From Micromussa lordhowensis (lineage: Eukaryota > Cnidaria > Anthozoa > Scleractinia > Lobophylliidae), in assembly GCA_964020085.1 (NCBI GenBank), contig OZ026595.1:14021414-14085413 (forward strand): a stretch of 64,000 bases of DNA, in the 5' to 3' direction. How positions within the stretch are numbered: position 1 is the stretch's first letter; every line of letters starts with the position of its first letter. The position numbers and the translations under genes were made by a program. Positions 1 to 10,668 of the stretch are shown here, one piece after another. Under the pieces are notes generated by a model, which ran no database searches, was not told the origin of the DNA, and saw only the letters and a list, made by a program, of their open reading frames with translations.

Positions 1-30
1 CGCAAAATAAACAAAACAGCTGTAATTGTT

Positions 31-62
31 GGCGTAAAATAAACAAAACAGCTGTAATTGTT
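31..62 (+). repeat. Type monomer (TA class), first complete example
   Basis: This unit is used here as the reference for monomer numbering: GGCG 1-4, TA 5-6, ATAAACA 9-15, CAGCTG 19-24, A at 26, ATTGTT 27-32. GC content is 10 of 32, with 14 A and 8 T on this strand. The other common classes differ chiefly at 5-6. The CA class has GGCGCA. The CG class has GGCGCG, often with A16C to give AACACAACAG. The AG class has GGCGAG, with subforms A9C (GAGAACTAAAC) and A12G (GAAATAGAC). A TG class is rare. Position 26 is C in a defined subset of units, and position 19 is G (GAGCTG) in another. Confidence 0.95.
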
Positions 63-94
63 GGCGTAAAATAAACAAAACAGCTGTAATTGTT

Positions 95-108
95 GGCGTA
101 ACATTGTT
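95..108 (+). repeat. 14-bp short unit (first of many), monomer deleted for positions 8-25
   Basis: GGCGTAACATTGTT equals monomer positions 1-7 joined to positions 26-32 of a C26 monomer. It is therefore an exact 18-bp internal deletion that removes the ATAAACA and CAGCTG cores. The same 14 bp recurs through the window (for example 1728-1741 and 2618-2631, then at 27.88, 28.15, 28.55 and 28.95 kb), usually 270, 398 or 462 bp apart, which is 8, 12 or 14 full units plus one short. It nearly always follows an AG-class unit ending GTCATTGTT or GTCACTGTT and precedes a CA-class unit. This first copy is an exception: it follows a GTAATTGTT unit, as do its relatives near 4.23, 9.83, 17.27 and 25.93 kb. 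Confidence 0.93.
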
Positions 109-170
109 GGCGCAATATAAACAAAACAGCTGTAATTGTTGGCGCAAAATAAACAAAACAGCTGTAATTG

Positions 171-181
171 TTGGCGCGAAA
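171..181 (+). other. E2F-like palindrome in CG-class monomers (exemplar)
   Basis: The junction of one unit with a following CG-class unit reads TTGGCGCGAAA. It differs from the classical E2F consensus TTTSGCGCSAAA only in lacking the first T. The element recurs in every CG-class unit, usually several times per kb. Neighbouring cores in the same monomer are ATAAACA (forkhead-like), CAGCTG (E-box) and ATTGTT, which reads AACAAT on the other strand (SOX-like). The motif match is seen in the sequence. Binding or regulation is inference, and such short cores arise by chance. Confidence 0.3.
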
Positions 182-2128
182 TAAACAAATCAGCTGTAAT
201 TGTTGGCGTAAAATAAACAAAACAGCTGTAATTGTTGGCGTAAAATAAACAAAACAGCTGTAATTGTTGGCGTAAAAAAAACAAAAGAGCTGTAATTGTT
301 GGCGCGAAATAAACAAAACAGCTGTAATTGTTGGCGAGAAATAAACAAAACAGCTGTCATTGTTGGCGTAACATTGTTGGCGCAAAATAAACAAAACAGC
401 TGTAATTGTTGGCGAGAAATAAACAAAACAGCTGTAATTGTTGGCGCGAAATAAACACAACAGCTGTAATTGTTGGCGTAAGTTAAACAAAACAGGTGTA
501 ATTGTTGCCGAGAAATAAACAAAACAGCTGTAATTGTTGGCGAGAAATAAACAAAACAGCTGTCATTGTTGGCGCAAAATAAACAAAACAGCTGTCATTG
601 TTGGCGCGAAATAAACAAAACAGCTGTCATTGTTGGCGCAAAATAAACAAAACAGCTTTAATTGTTGGCGTAAAATAAACAAAACAGCTGTAGTTGTTGG
701 CGCAAAATAAACAAAACAGCTGTAATTGTTGGCGTAAAATAAAAAAAACAGCTGTAATTGTTGGCGCGAAATAAACACAACAGCTGTAATTGTTGGCGAG
801 AACTAAACAAAACAGCTGTCATTGTTGGCGTAACATTGTTGGCGCAAAATAAACAAAAGAGCTGTAATTCTTGGCGTAAAAGAAACAAAACAGCTGTAAT
901 TGTTGGCGTAAAATAAACAAAACAGCTGTAATTGTTGGCGTAAAATAAACAAAACAGCTGTAATTGTTGGCGCAAAATAAACAAAACAGCTGTAATTGTT
1001 GCCGTAAAATAAACAAAAGAGCTGTAATTGTTGGCGCGAAATAAACAAAACAGCTGTAATTGTTTGCGAGAAATAAACAAAACAGCTGTCACTGTTGGCG
1101 TAACATTGTTAACGCAAAATAAACAAAACAGCTATAATTGTTGGCGCAAAATAAACAGCTGTAATTGTTGGCGCGAAATAAACACAACAGCTGTAATTGT
1201 TGGCGTAAAATAAACAAAACAGCTGTAATTGTTGGCGAGAAATAAACAAAAGAGCTGTAATTGTTGGCGAGAAATAAACAAAACAGCTGTCATTGTTGGC
1301 GCAAAATAAACAAAACAGCTGTCATTGTTGGCGCGAAATAAACAAAACAGCTGTCATTGTTGGCGCAAAATAAACAAAACAGCTGTAATTGTTGGCGTAA
1401 AATAAACAAAACAGCTGTAATTGTTGGCGCAAAATAAACAAAACAGCTGTAATTGTTGGCGTAAAATAAACAAAACAGCTGTAATTGTTGGCGCGAAATA
1501 AACACAACAGCTGTAATTGTTGGCGAGAACTAAACAAAACAGCTGTCATTGTTCGCGTAACATTGTTGGCGCAAAATAAACAAAACAGCTGTAATTGTTG
1601 GCGCAAAATAAACAAAACAGCTGTAATTGTTGGCGTAAAATAAACAAAAGAGCTGTAATTGTTGGCGCGAAATAAACAAAACAGCTGTAATTGTTGGCGA
1701 GAAATAAACAAAATAGCTGTCATTGTTGGCGTAACATTGTTGGCGCAAAATAAAGAAAACAGCTGTAATTGTTGGCGCAAAATAAACAAAACATCTGTAA
1801 TTGTTAGCGCAAAAAGACAAAACAGCTGTCATTGTAGGCGGAAAATAAACAAAACAGCAGTCATTGTTGGTGCAAAATAAACAAAACAGCTGTCATTGTT
1901 GGCGCAAAATTAACAAAACAGCTGTCATTGTTGGCGCAAAATAAACAAAAAAGCTGTAATTGTTGGTGCGAAATAAACAAAACAGCTGTCATTGTTGGCG
2001 CAAAAGAATTAAAACAGCTGTCATTGTTATCACAAAATAAACAAAACAGCTGTCATTGTTGGCGCAAAAGAAACAAAACAGCTGTCATTGTTATCACAAA
2101 ATAAACAAAACAGCTGTCATTGTTATCA

Positions 2129-2350
2129 CAAAATAAACAAAACAGCTGTCATTGTTGGCGCAAAATAAACAAAACAGCTGCCATTGTTGCGGCGAAATAA
2201 ACAAAACAGCTGTCATTGTGGCGCAAAATAAACAAAAGAGCTGTCATTGTTGGCGGACAATAAATAAAACACATAAACAAAACAGCTGTCAAGGTTATCA
2301 CAAAAAAAAAAAAAACAGCTATAATTGTTGGCGCAAAATAAACAAAACAG
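2129..2350 (+). repeat. 222-bp irregular segment, copy 1
   Basis: This run contains several private changes: CTGCCATTG, GTTGCGGCG, GTGGCGC, GGACAATAAATAAAACACATAAAC, GTCAAGGTTATCAC and a 14-A tract. It recurs exactly 873 bp downstream at 3002-3223. Near the right end the copies differ by one base (CTATAATT here, CTGTAATT there). The left limit falls where GTTATCAC here is replaced by GTTGGCGC in copy 2. The shared private indels demonstrate segmental duplication independent of monomer identity. Confidence 0.88.
2302..2315 (+). repeat. A14 tract derived from a monomer
   Basis: Between CAC and CAGCT the normal 13-nt AAAATAAACAAAA is replaced by 14 A residues. That corresponds to T10A, C14A and one inserted A, which removes the ATAAACA core. 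The duplicate at 3175-3188 also has exactly 14 A. No retroposon body or target-site duplication accompanies it. Confidence 0.85.
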
Positions 2351-3001
2351 CTGTAATTGTTGGCGTAAAATAAACAAAACAGCTGTAATTGTTGGCGTTA
2401 AATAATTAAAACAGCTGTAATTGTTGGCGTAAAATAAACAAAACAGCTGTAATTGTTGGCGAGAAATAAACAAAACAGCTGTAATTGTTGGCGCGAAATA
2501 AACAAAACAGCTGTAATTGTTGGCGAGAAATAAACACAACAGCTGTAATTGTTTGCGTAAAATAAACAAAACAGCTGTAAGTGTTGGCAAGAAATAAACA
2601 AAACAGCTGTCATTGTTGGCGTAACATTGTTGGTGCAAAATAAACAAAACAGCTGTAATTGTTTGCGCAAAATAAACAAAACAGCTGTATTTGTTGGCGC
2701 GAAATAAACACAACAGCTGTAATTGTTTGCGTAAAATAAACAAAACAGCTGTAAGTGTTGGCGAGAAATAAACAAAACAGCTGTCATTGTTGGCGCAAAA
2801 TAAACAAAACAGCTGTAATTGTTGGCGCGAAATAAACAAAACAGCTGTCATTGTTGGCGCAAAATAAACAAAACAGCTGTAATTGTTGGCCTAAAATAAA
2901 CAAAACAGCTGTAATTGTTGGCGCGAAATAAACACAACAGCTGTAATTGTTGGCGAGAAATAAACAAAACAGCTGTCATTGTTGGCGTAACATTGTTGGC
3001 G

Positions 3002-3223
3002 CAAAATAAACAAAACAGCTGTCATTGTTGGCGCAAAATAAACAAAACAGCTGCCATTGTTGCGGCGAAATAAACAAAACAGCTGTCATTGTGGCGCAAA
3101 ATAAACAAAAGAGCTGTCATTGTTGGCGGACAATAAATAAAACACATAAACAAAACAGCTGTCAAGGTTATCACAAAAAAAAAAAAAACAGCTGTAATTG
3201 TTGGCGCAAAATAAACAAAACAG
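3002..3223 (+). repeat. 222-bp irregular segment, copy 2
   Basis: This is the copy of 2129-2350 at a constant 873-bp offset, with the same private indels and the same 14-A tract (3175-3188). It lies immediately after a short unit and a C26 CA-class unit, so the irregular segment was reinserted into ordinary array. Downstream it runs into the start of segment B copy 1. Confidence 0.88.
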
Positions 3224-5068
3224 CTGTATTTGTTGGCGCGAAATAAACACAACAGCTGTAATTGTTGGCGCAAAATAAACAAAACAGCTGTAAGTGTTGG
3301 CGAGAAATAAACAAAAAAGCTGTAACTGTTGGCGAGAAATAAACAAAACAGCTGTCATTGTTGGTGCAAAATAAACAAAACAGCTGTCATTGTCGGCGCG
3401 AAATAAACAAAACAGCTGTCATTGTTGGCGCAAAATAAACAAAACAGCTGTAATTGTTGGCGTAAAATAAACAAAACAGCTGTAATTGTTGGCGCAAAAT
3501 AAACAAAACAGCTGTAATTGTTGGCGTAAAATAAACAAAAGAGCTGTAATTGTTGGCGCGAAATAAACACAACAGCTGTAATTGTTGGCGAGAAATAAAC
3601 AAAACAGCTGTCATTGTTGGCGTAACATTGTTGGCGCAAAATAAACAAAACAGCTGTAATTGTTTGCGCAAAATAAACAAAACAGCTGTAATTGTTGGCG
3701 CGAAATAAACAAAACAGCTGTAATTGTTTGGTAAAATAAACAAAACAGCTGTAATTGTTGGCGCAAAATAAACAAAACAGCTGTAATTGTTGGCGTAAAA
3801 TAAACAAAAGAGCTGTAATTGTTGGCGCGAAATAAACAAAACAGCTGTAATTGTTGGCGAGAAATAAACAAAACAGCTGTCATTGTTAGCGTAACATTGT
3901 TGGCGTAAAATAAACAAAACAGCTGTAAGTGTTGGCGAGAAATAAACAAAAAAGCTGTAATTGTTGGCGAGAAATAAACAAAACAGCTGTCATTGTTGGC
4001 GCAAAATAAACAAAACAGCTGTCATTGTCGGCGCGAAATAAACAAGACAGCTGTCATTGTTGGCGCAAAATAAACAAAACAGCTGTAATTGTTGGCGTGA
4101 AATAAAAGAAACAGCTGTAATTGTTGGCGCAAAATAAACAAAACAGCTGTAATTGTTGGCGTAAAATAAACAAAACAGCTGTAATTGTTGGCGTAAAATA
4201 AACAAAACAGCTGTAATTGTTGGCGTAACATTGTTGGCGCAATATAAACAAAACAGCTGTAATTGTTGGCGCAAAATAAACAAAACAGCTGTAATTGTTG
4301 GCGCGAAATAAACAAATCAGCTGTAATTGTTGGCGTAAAATAAACAAAACAGCTGTAATTGTTGGCGCAAAATAAACAAAACAGCTGTAATTGTTGGCGT
4401 AAAAAAAACAAAAGAGCTGTAATTGTTGGCGCGAAATAAACAAAACAGCTGTAATTGTTGGCGAGAAATAAACAAAACAGCTGTCATTGTTGGCGTAACA
4501 TTGTTGGCGCAAAATAAACAAAACAGCTGTAATTGTTGGCGAGAAATAAACAAAACATCTGTAATTGTTGGCGCGAAATAAACACAACAGCTGTAATTGT
4601 TGGCGTAAAATAAACAAAACAGGTGTAATTGTTGCCGAGAAATAAACAAAACAGCTGTAATTGTTGGCGAGAAATAAAAAAAACAGCTGTCATTGTTGGC
4701 GCAAAATAAACAAAACAGCTGTCATTGTTGGCGCGAAATAAACAAAACAGCTGTCATTGTTGGCGCAAAATAAACAAAACAGCTTTAATTGTTGGCGTAA
4801 AATAAACAAAACAGCTGTAGTTGTTGGCGCAAAATAAACAAAACAGCTGTAATTGTTGGCGTAAAATAAAAAAAACAGCTGTAATTGTTGGCGCGAAATA
4901 AACACAACAGCTGTAATTGTTGGCGAGAACTAAACAAAACAGCTGTCATTGTTGGCGTAACATTGTTGGCACAAAATAAACAAAAGAGCTGTAATTCTTG
5001 GCGTAAAAGAAACAAAACAGCTGTAATTGTTGGCGTAAAATAAACAAAACAGCTGTAATTGTTGGCGT
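3195..5068 (+). repeat. Segment B, copy 1 (about 1.9 kb; recurs at 8826-10,668)
   Basis: The variant order matches a block 5631 bp downstream in its left part (marker GTATTTG at 3226 and 8857; marker GTCGGCGCG at 3391 and 9022) and 5600 bp downstream in its right part (after about 3.9 kb). The change in offset reflects a one-unit difference plus a 1-bp loss at TGTTTGGTAAAAT near 3728, where the partner reads TGTTTGCGTAAAAT. The right part is also segment A copy 2. Confidence 0.8.
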
Positions 5069-5370
5069 AAAATAAACAAAACAGCTGTAATTGTTGGCGC
5101 AAAATAAACAAAACAGCTGTAATTGTTGCCGTAAAATAAACAAAAGAGCTGTAATTGTTGGCGCGAAATAAACAAAACAGCTGTAATTGTTGGCGAGAAA
5201 TAAACAAAATAGCTGTCATGGTTGGCGTAACATTGTTGGCGCAAAATAAAGAAAACAGCTGTAATTGTTGGCGCAAAATAAACAAAACAGCTGTAATTGT
5301 TGGCGCGAAATAAACAAAACAGCTGTCATTGTTGGCGTAAAAAAAACAAAACAGCTGTCATTGTTGGCGT

Positions 5371-6450
5371 AAAAAAAACAAAACAGCTGTAATTTTTGCC
5401 GAGAAATAAACAAAACAGCTGTCATTGTTGGCGCAAAATAAACAAAACAGCTGTAATTGTTGGCGTAAAATAAACAAAACAGCTGTAATTGTTGGCGCAA
5501 AATAAACAAAACAGCTGTAATTGTTGGCGTAAAATAAACAAAACAGCTGTAATTGTTGGCGCGAAATAAACACAACAGTAGTAATTGTTGGCGAGAACTA
5601 AACAAAACAGCTGTCATTGTTGGCGTAACATTGTTGGCGCAAAATAAACAAAACAGCTGTAATTGTTGGCGCAAAATAAACAAAACAGCTGTAATTGTTG
5701 GCGTAAAATAAACAAAAGAGCTGTAATTGTTGGCGCGAAATAAACAAAACAGCTGTAATTGTTGGCGAGAAATAAACAAAATAGCTGTCATTGTTGGCGT
5801 AACATTGTTGGCGCAAAATAAAGAAAACAGCTGTAATTGTTGGCGCAAAATAAACAAAACAGCTGTAATTGTTGGCGCGAAATAAACACAACAGCTGTAA
5901 TTGTTGGCGTAAAAAAAACAAAACAGCTGTAATTTTTGCCGAGAAATAAACAAAACAGCTGTAATTGTTGGCGAGAAATAAACAAAACAGCTGTAATTGT
6001 TGGCGTAAAATAAACAAAACAGCTGTAATTGTTGGCGCAAAATAAACAAAACAGCTGTAATTGTTGGCGTAAAATAAACAAAACAGCTGTAATTGTTGGC
6101 GCGAAATAAACACAACAGCTGTAATTGTTGGCGAGAACTAAACAAAACAGCTGTCATTGTTGGCGTAACATTGTTGGCGCAAAATAAACAAAACAGCTGT
6201 AATTGTTGGCGCAAAATAAACAAAACAGCTGTAATTGTTGGCGTAAAATAAACAAAAGAGCTGTAATTGTTGGCGCGAAATAAACAAAACAGCTGTAATT
6301 GTTGGCGAGAAATAAACAAAATAGCTGTCATTGTTGGCGTAACATTGTTGGCGCAAAATAAAGAAAACAGCTGTAATTGTTGGCGCAAAATAAACAAAAC
6401 AGCTGTAATTGTTGGCGCGAAATAAACACAACAGCTGTAATTGTTGGCAT
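5371..6450 (+). repeat. 540-bp tandem duplication (two copies)
   Basis: 5371-5910 and 5911-6450 repeat in register with period 540, which equals 16 full plus 2 short units. Shared markers are GGCGTAAAAAAAAC followed by AATTTTTGCC (near 5373, 5913 and again 6453), AAAATAGCTG and AAATAAAGAAAAC. A partial third start follows at about 6451 before the variant order changes. Confidence 0.82.
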
Positions 6451-6533
6451 AAAAAAAACAAAACAGCTGTAATTTTTGCCGAGAAATAAACAAAACAGCT
6501 GTAATTGTTGGCGAGAAATAAACAAAACAGCTG

Positions 6534-7521
6534 TCATTGTTGGCGCAAAATAAACAAAACAGCTGTCATTGTTGGCGCGAAATAGACAAAACAGCTGTCA
6601 TTGTTGGCGCAAAATAAACAAAACAGCTGTAATTGTTGGCGCAAAATAAACAAAACAGCTGTAATTGTTGGCGTAAAATAAAAAAAACAGCTGTAATTGT
6701 TGGCGCGAAATAAACACAACAGCTGTAATTGTTGGCGAGAACTAAACAAAACAGCTGTCATTGTTGGCGTAACATTGTTGGCGCAAAATAAACAAAAGAG
6801 CTGTAATTCTTGGCGTAAAAGAAACAAAACAGCTGTAATTGTTGGCATAAAATAAACAAAACAGCTGTAATTGTTGGCGTAAAATAAACAAAACAGCTGT
6901 AATTGTTGGCGCAAAATAAACAAAACAGCTGTAATTGTTGCCGTAAAATAAACAAAAGAGCTGTAATTGTTGGCGCGAAATAAACAAAACAGCTGTAATT
7001 GTTGGCGAGAAATAAACAAAACAGCTGTCACTGTTGGCGCAAAATAAACAAAACAGCTGTCATTGTTGGCGCGAAATAGACAAAACAGCTGTCATTGTTG
7101 GCGCAAAATAAACAAAACAGCTGTAATTGTTGGCGCAAAATAAACAAAACAGCTGTAATTGTTGGCGTAAAATAAAAAAAACAGCTGTAATTGTTGGCGC
7201 GAAATAAACACAACAGCTGTAATTGTTGGCGAGAACTAAACAAAACAGCTGTCATTGTTGGCGTAACATTGTTGGCGCAAAATAAACAAAAGAGCTGTAA
7301 TTCTTGGCGTAAAAGAAACAAAACAGCTGTAATTGTTGGCATAAAATAAACAAAACAGCTGTAATTGTTGGCGTAAAATAAACAAAACAGCTGTAATTGT
7401 TGGCGCAAAATAAACAAAACAGCTGTAATTGTTGCCGTAAAATAAACAAAAGAGCTGTAATTGTTGGCGCGAAATAAACAAAACAGCTGTAATTGTTGGC
7501 GAGAAATAAACAAAACAGCTG
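6534..7521 (+). repeat. 494-bp tandem duplication (two copies)
   Basis: 6534-7027 and 7028-7521 share the same sequence of variants with period 494 (15 full plus 1 short unit). Both contain the GAAATAGAC unit, a T10A unit, GAGAACTAAAC before the short unit, CTGTAATTCTTGG and a GGCATAAAAT unit. The second copy runs into ordinary array after about 7521. Confidence 0.85.
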
Positions 7522-8825
7522 TCACTGTTGGCGTAACATTGTTGGCCCAAAATAAACAAAACACCTGTAATTGTTGGCGCAAAATAAACAAAACAGCTGT
7601 AATTGTTGGCGTAAAATAAACAAAACAGCTGTAATTGTTGGCGTAAAATAAACAAAACAGCTGTAATTGTTGGCGTAAAATAAACAAAACAGCTGTAATT
7701 GTTGGCGCGAAATAAACAAAACAGCTGTAATTGTTGGCGTAAAATAAACAAAAAAGCTGCAATTGTTGGCGCGAAATAAACAAAAGAGCTGTAATTGTTG
7801 GCGAGAAATAAACAAAACAGCTGTAATTGTTGGCGCGAAATAAACAAAACAGCTGTAATTGTTCGCGCGAAATAAACAAAACAGCTGTAATTGTTGGCGC
7901 GAAATAAACACAACAGCTGTAATTGTTTGCGTAAAATAAACAAAACAGCTGTAAGTGTTGGCGAGAAATAAACAAAACAGCTGTAATTGTTGGCGAGAAA
8001 TAAACACAACAGCTGTAATTGTTTGCGTAAAATAAACAAAACAGCTGTAAGTGTTGGCGAGAAATAAACAAAACAGCTGTCATTGTTGGCGTAACATTGT
8101 TGGTGCAAAATAAACAAAACAGCTGTAATTGTTTGCGCAAAATAAACAAAACAGCTGTATTTGTTGGCGCGAAATAAACACAACAGCTGTAATTGTTTGC
8201 ATAAAATAAACAAAACAGCTGTAAGTGTTGGCGAGAAATAAACAAAACAGCTGTCATTGTTGGCGAGAAATAAACAAAACAGCTGTCATTGTTGGCGCAA
8301 AATAAACAAAACAGCTGTCATTGTTGGCGCGAAATAAACAAAACAGCTGTCATTGTTGGCGCAAAATAAACAAAACAGCTGTAATTGTTGGCGTAAAATA
8401 AACAAAACAGCTGTAATTGTTGGCGCAAAATAAACAAAACAGCTGTAATTGTTGGCGTAAAATAAACAAAACAGCTGTAATTGTTGGCGCGAAATAAACA
8501 CAACAGCTGTAATTGTTGGCGAGAAATAAACAAAACAGCTGTCATTGTTGGCGTAACATTGTTGGCGCAAAATAAACAAAACAGCTGTAATTGTTGGCGC
8601 AAAATAAACAAAACAGCTGTAATTGTTGGCGCGAAATAAACAAAACAGCTGTAATTGTTGGCGTAAAATAAACAAAACAGCTGTAATTGTTGGCGTAAAA
8701 TAAACAAAAGAGCTGTAATTGTTGGCGCGAAATAAACAAAACAGCTGTAATTGTTGGCGAGAAATAAACAAAACAGCTCTCATTGTTGGCGTAACATTGT
8801 TGGCGCAAAATAAACAAAACAGCTG
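7522..8825 (+). repeat. Ordinary array between duplicated blocks
   Basis: This stretch contains only monomers and short units. It includes consecutive TA-class units at 7.6-7.7 kb, an AAAAAAGCTGCAATT variant near 7755, repeated GTAAGTGTTGG units at 7.95-8.23 kb, and short units near 7530, 8091, 8550 and 8790. The variants at 7.9-8.2 kb resemble those at 2.5-2.8 kb (GTTTGCG, GTAAGTG, TATTTG and GTTGGTGC), suggesting an older shared block. I see no gene or other element. Confidence 0.7.
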
Positions 8826-10668
8826 TAATTGTTGGCGCAAAATAAACAAAACAGCTGTATTTGTTGGCGCGAAATAAACACAACAGCTGTAATTGTTGGC
8901 GCAAAATAAACAAAACAGCTGTAAGTGTTGGCGAGAAATAAACAAAAAAGCTGTAACTGTTGGCGAGAAATAAACAAAACAGCTGTCATTGTTGGCGCAA
9001 AATAAACAAAACAGCTGTCATTGTCGGCGCGAAATAAACAAAACAGCTGTCATTGTTGGCGCAAAATAAACAAAACAGCTGTAATTGTTGGCGTAAAATA
9101 AACAAAACAGCTGTAATTGTTGGCGCAAAATAAACAAAACAGCTGTAATTGTTGGCGTAAAATAAACAAAAGAGCTGTAATTGTTGGCGCGAAATAAACA
9201 CAACAGCTGTAATTGTTGGCGAGAAATAAACAAAACAGCTGTCATTGTTGGCGTAACATTGTTGGCGCAAAATAAACAAAACAGCTGTAATTGTTGGCGC
9301 GAAATAAACAAAACAGCTGTAATTGTTTGCGTAAAATAAACAAAACAGCTGTAATTGTTGGCGCAAAATAAACAAAACAGCTGTAATTGTTGGCGTAAAA
9401 TAAACAAAAGAGCTGTAATTGTTGGCGCGAAATAAACAAAACAGCTGTAATTGTTGGCGAGAAACAAACAAAACAGCTGTCATTGTTAGCGTAACATTGT
9501 TGGCGTAAAATAAACAAAACAGCTGTAAGTGTTGGCGAGAAATAAACAAAAAAGCTGTAATTGTTGGCGAGAAATAAACAAAACAGCTGTCATTGTTGGC
9601 GCAAAATAAACAAAACAGCTGTCATTGTCGGCGGGAAATAAACAAAACAGCTGTCATTGTTGGCGCAAAATAAACAAAACAGCTGTAATTGTTGGCGTGA
9701 AATAAACAAAACAGCTGTACTTGTTGGCGCAAAATAAACAAAACAGCTGTAATTGTTGGCGTAAAATAAAGAAAACAGCTGTAATTGTTGGCGTAAAATA
9801 AACAAAACAGCTGTAATTGTTGGCGTAACATTGTTGGCGCAATATAAACAAAACAGCTGTAATTGTTGGCGCAAAATAAACAAAACAGCTGTAATTGTTG
9901 GCGCGAAATAAACAAATCAGCTGTAATTGTTGGCGTAAAATAAACAAAACAGCTGTAATTGTTGGCGCAAAATAAACAAAACACCTGTAATTGTTGGCGT
10001 AAAAAAAACAAAAGAGCTGTAATTGTTGGCGCGAAATAAACAAAACAGCTGTAATTGTTGGCGAGAAATAAACAAAACAGCTGTCATTGTTGGCGTAACA
10101 TTGTTGGCGCAAAATAAACAAAACAGCTGTAATTGTTGGCGAGAAATAAACAAAACAGCTGTAATTGTTGGCGCGAAATAAACACAACAGCTGTAATTGT
10201 TGGCGTAAAATAAACAAAACAGCTGTAATTGTTGGCGTGAAATAAACAAAACAGCTGTAATTGTTGGCGAGAAATAAACAAAACAGCTGTCATTGTTGGC
10301 GCAAAATAAACAAAACAGCTGTTATTGTTGGCGCGAAATAAACAAAACAGCTGTCATTGTTGGCGCAAAATAAACAAAACAGCTTTAATTGTTGGCGTAA
10401 AATAAACAAAACAGCTGTAGTTGTTGGCGCAAAATAAACAAAACAGCTGTAATTGTTGGCGTAAAATAAAAAAAACAGCTGTAATTGTTGGCGCGAAATA
10501 AACACAACAGCTGTAATTGTTGGTGAGAACTAAACAAAACAGCTGTCATTGTTGGCGTAACATTGTTGGCGCAAAATAAACAAAAGAGCTGTAATTCTTG
10601 GCGTAAAAGAAACAAAACAGCTGTAATTGTTGGCGTAAAATAAACAAAACAGCTGTAATTGTTGGCGA
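8826..10668 (+). repeat. Segment B, copy 2
   Basis: This is the copy of 3195-5068, at offset 5631 in the left part and 5600 in the right part. The array diverges at about 10,668, where GGCGAGAACTAAAC replaces the GGCGTAAAATAAAC of copy 1. Its last 150 bp overlap the left end of macro-repeat M copy 1. Confidence 0.8.

Larger units (their letters stand above)
1..1064 (+). repeat. Segment A, copy 1 (recurs at 4128-5191 and 9728-10,668)
   Basis: The order of monomer variants here repeats 4127 bp downstream and again 9727 bp downstream. Shared rare markers include AAATCAG near 187 and 4314, GGTGTAATTGTTGCC near 493 and 4621, CAGCTTTAA near 653 and 4781, a pair of GGCGTAAAAGAAAC and CTGTAATTC variants near 870 and 5000, and the short units. 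The copies diverge after about 1064, 5191 and 10,668. Scattered single-base differences show that they are not recent identical copies. Copy 1 is truncated by the window start. Confidence 0.8.
1742..2617 (+). repeat. Divergent satellite domain without short units
   Basis: For 876 bp between the short units at 1728-1741 and 2618-2631 the array loses its usual block structure. From about 1810 to 2300 nearly every unit carries C26 (GTCATT). A subfamily with GTTATCAC in place of GTTGGCGC appears near 2027, 2091, 2123 and 2296, and recurs near 3169. Small indels and substitutions are concentrated here: AAAAAGACAAAA near 1812, GCGGAAAAT near 1840, CAGCAGTC near 1856, AAAAGAATTAAAAC near 2005, GTTGCGGCG near 2186 and GGACAATAAATAAAACACATAAAC near 2250. 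This looks like older or less homogenised sequence, or a former array edge now buried. Confidence 0.8.

Noticed and set aside
2302..2315. A14 tract as the poly-A tail of a retroposon
   Set aside because: It replaces the A-rich part of one monomer by two substitutions and one insertion. There is no element body and no target-site duplication.
2152..2373. Plus-strand 73-codon open frame, repeated at 3025-3246
   Set aside because: It is a chance opening caused by the private indels of the 222-bp segment. It is duplicated only because the segment is, and plus-strand frames are otherwise stopped by TAA in nearly every monomer.
5216..6493. 425-codon minus-strand open frame as a repeat-protein gene
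   Set aside because: It is simply the stop-free strand of the monomer. Overlapping frames give the same peptide, starts rely on TTG or chance ATG from GTCATT or short units, and stops track random variants. No promoter, splice structure or unique domain is visible.
7028..8257. 409-codon minus-strand open frame
   Set aside because: It is repeat translation spanning the 494-bp duplication, with no non-repeat residues or start signal.
9626..9645. CENP-B-box-like sequence (CGGCGGGAAAT)
   Set aside because: It is a single private variant that lacks the TTCG half and correct spacing of the CENP-B box, and other monomers do not match either.
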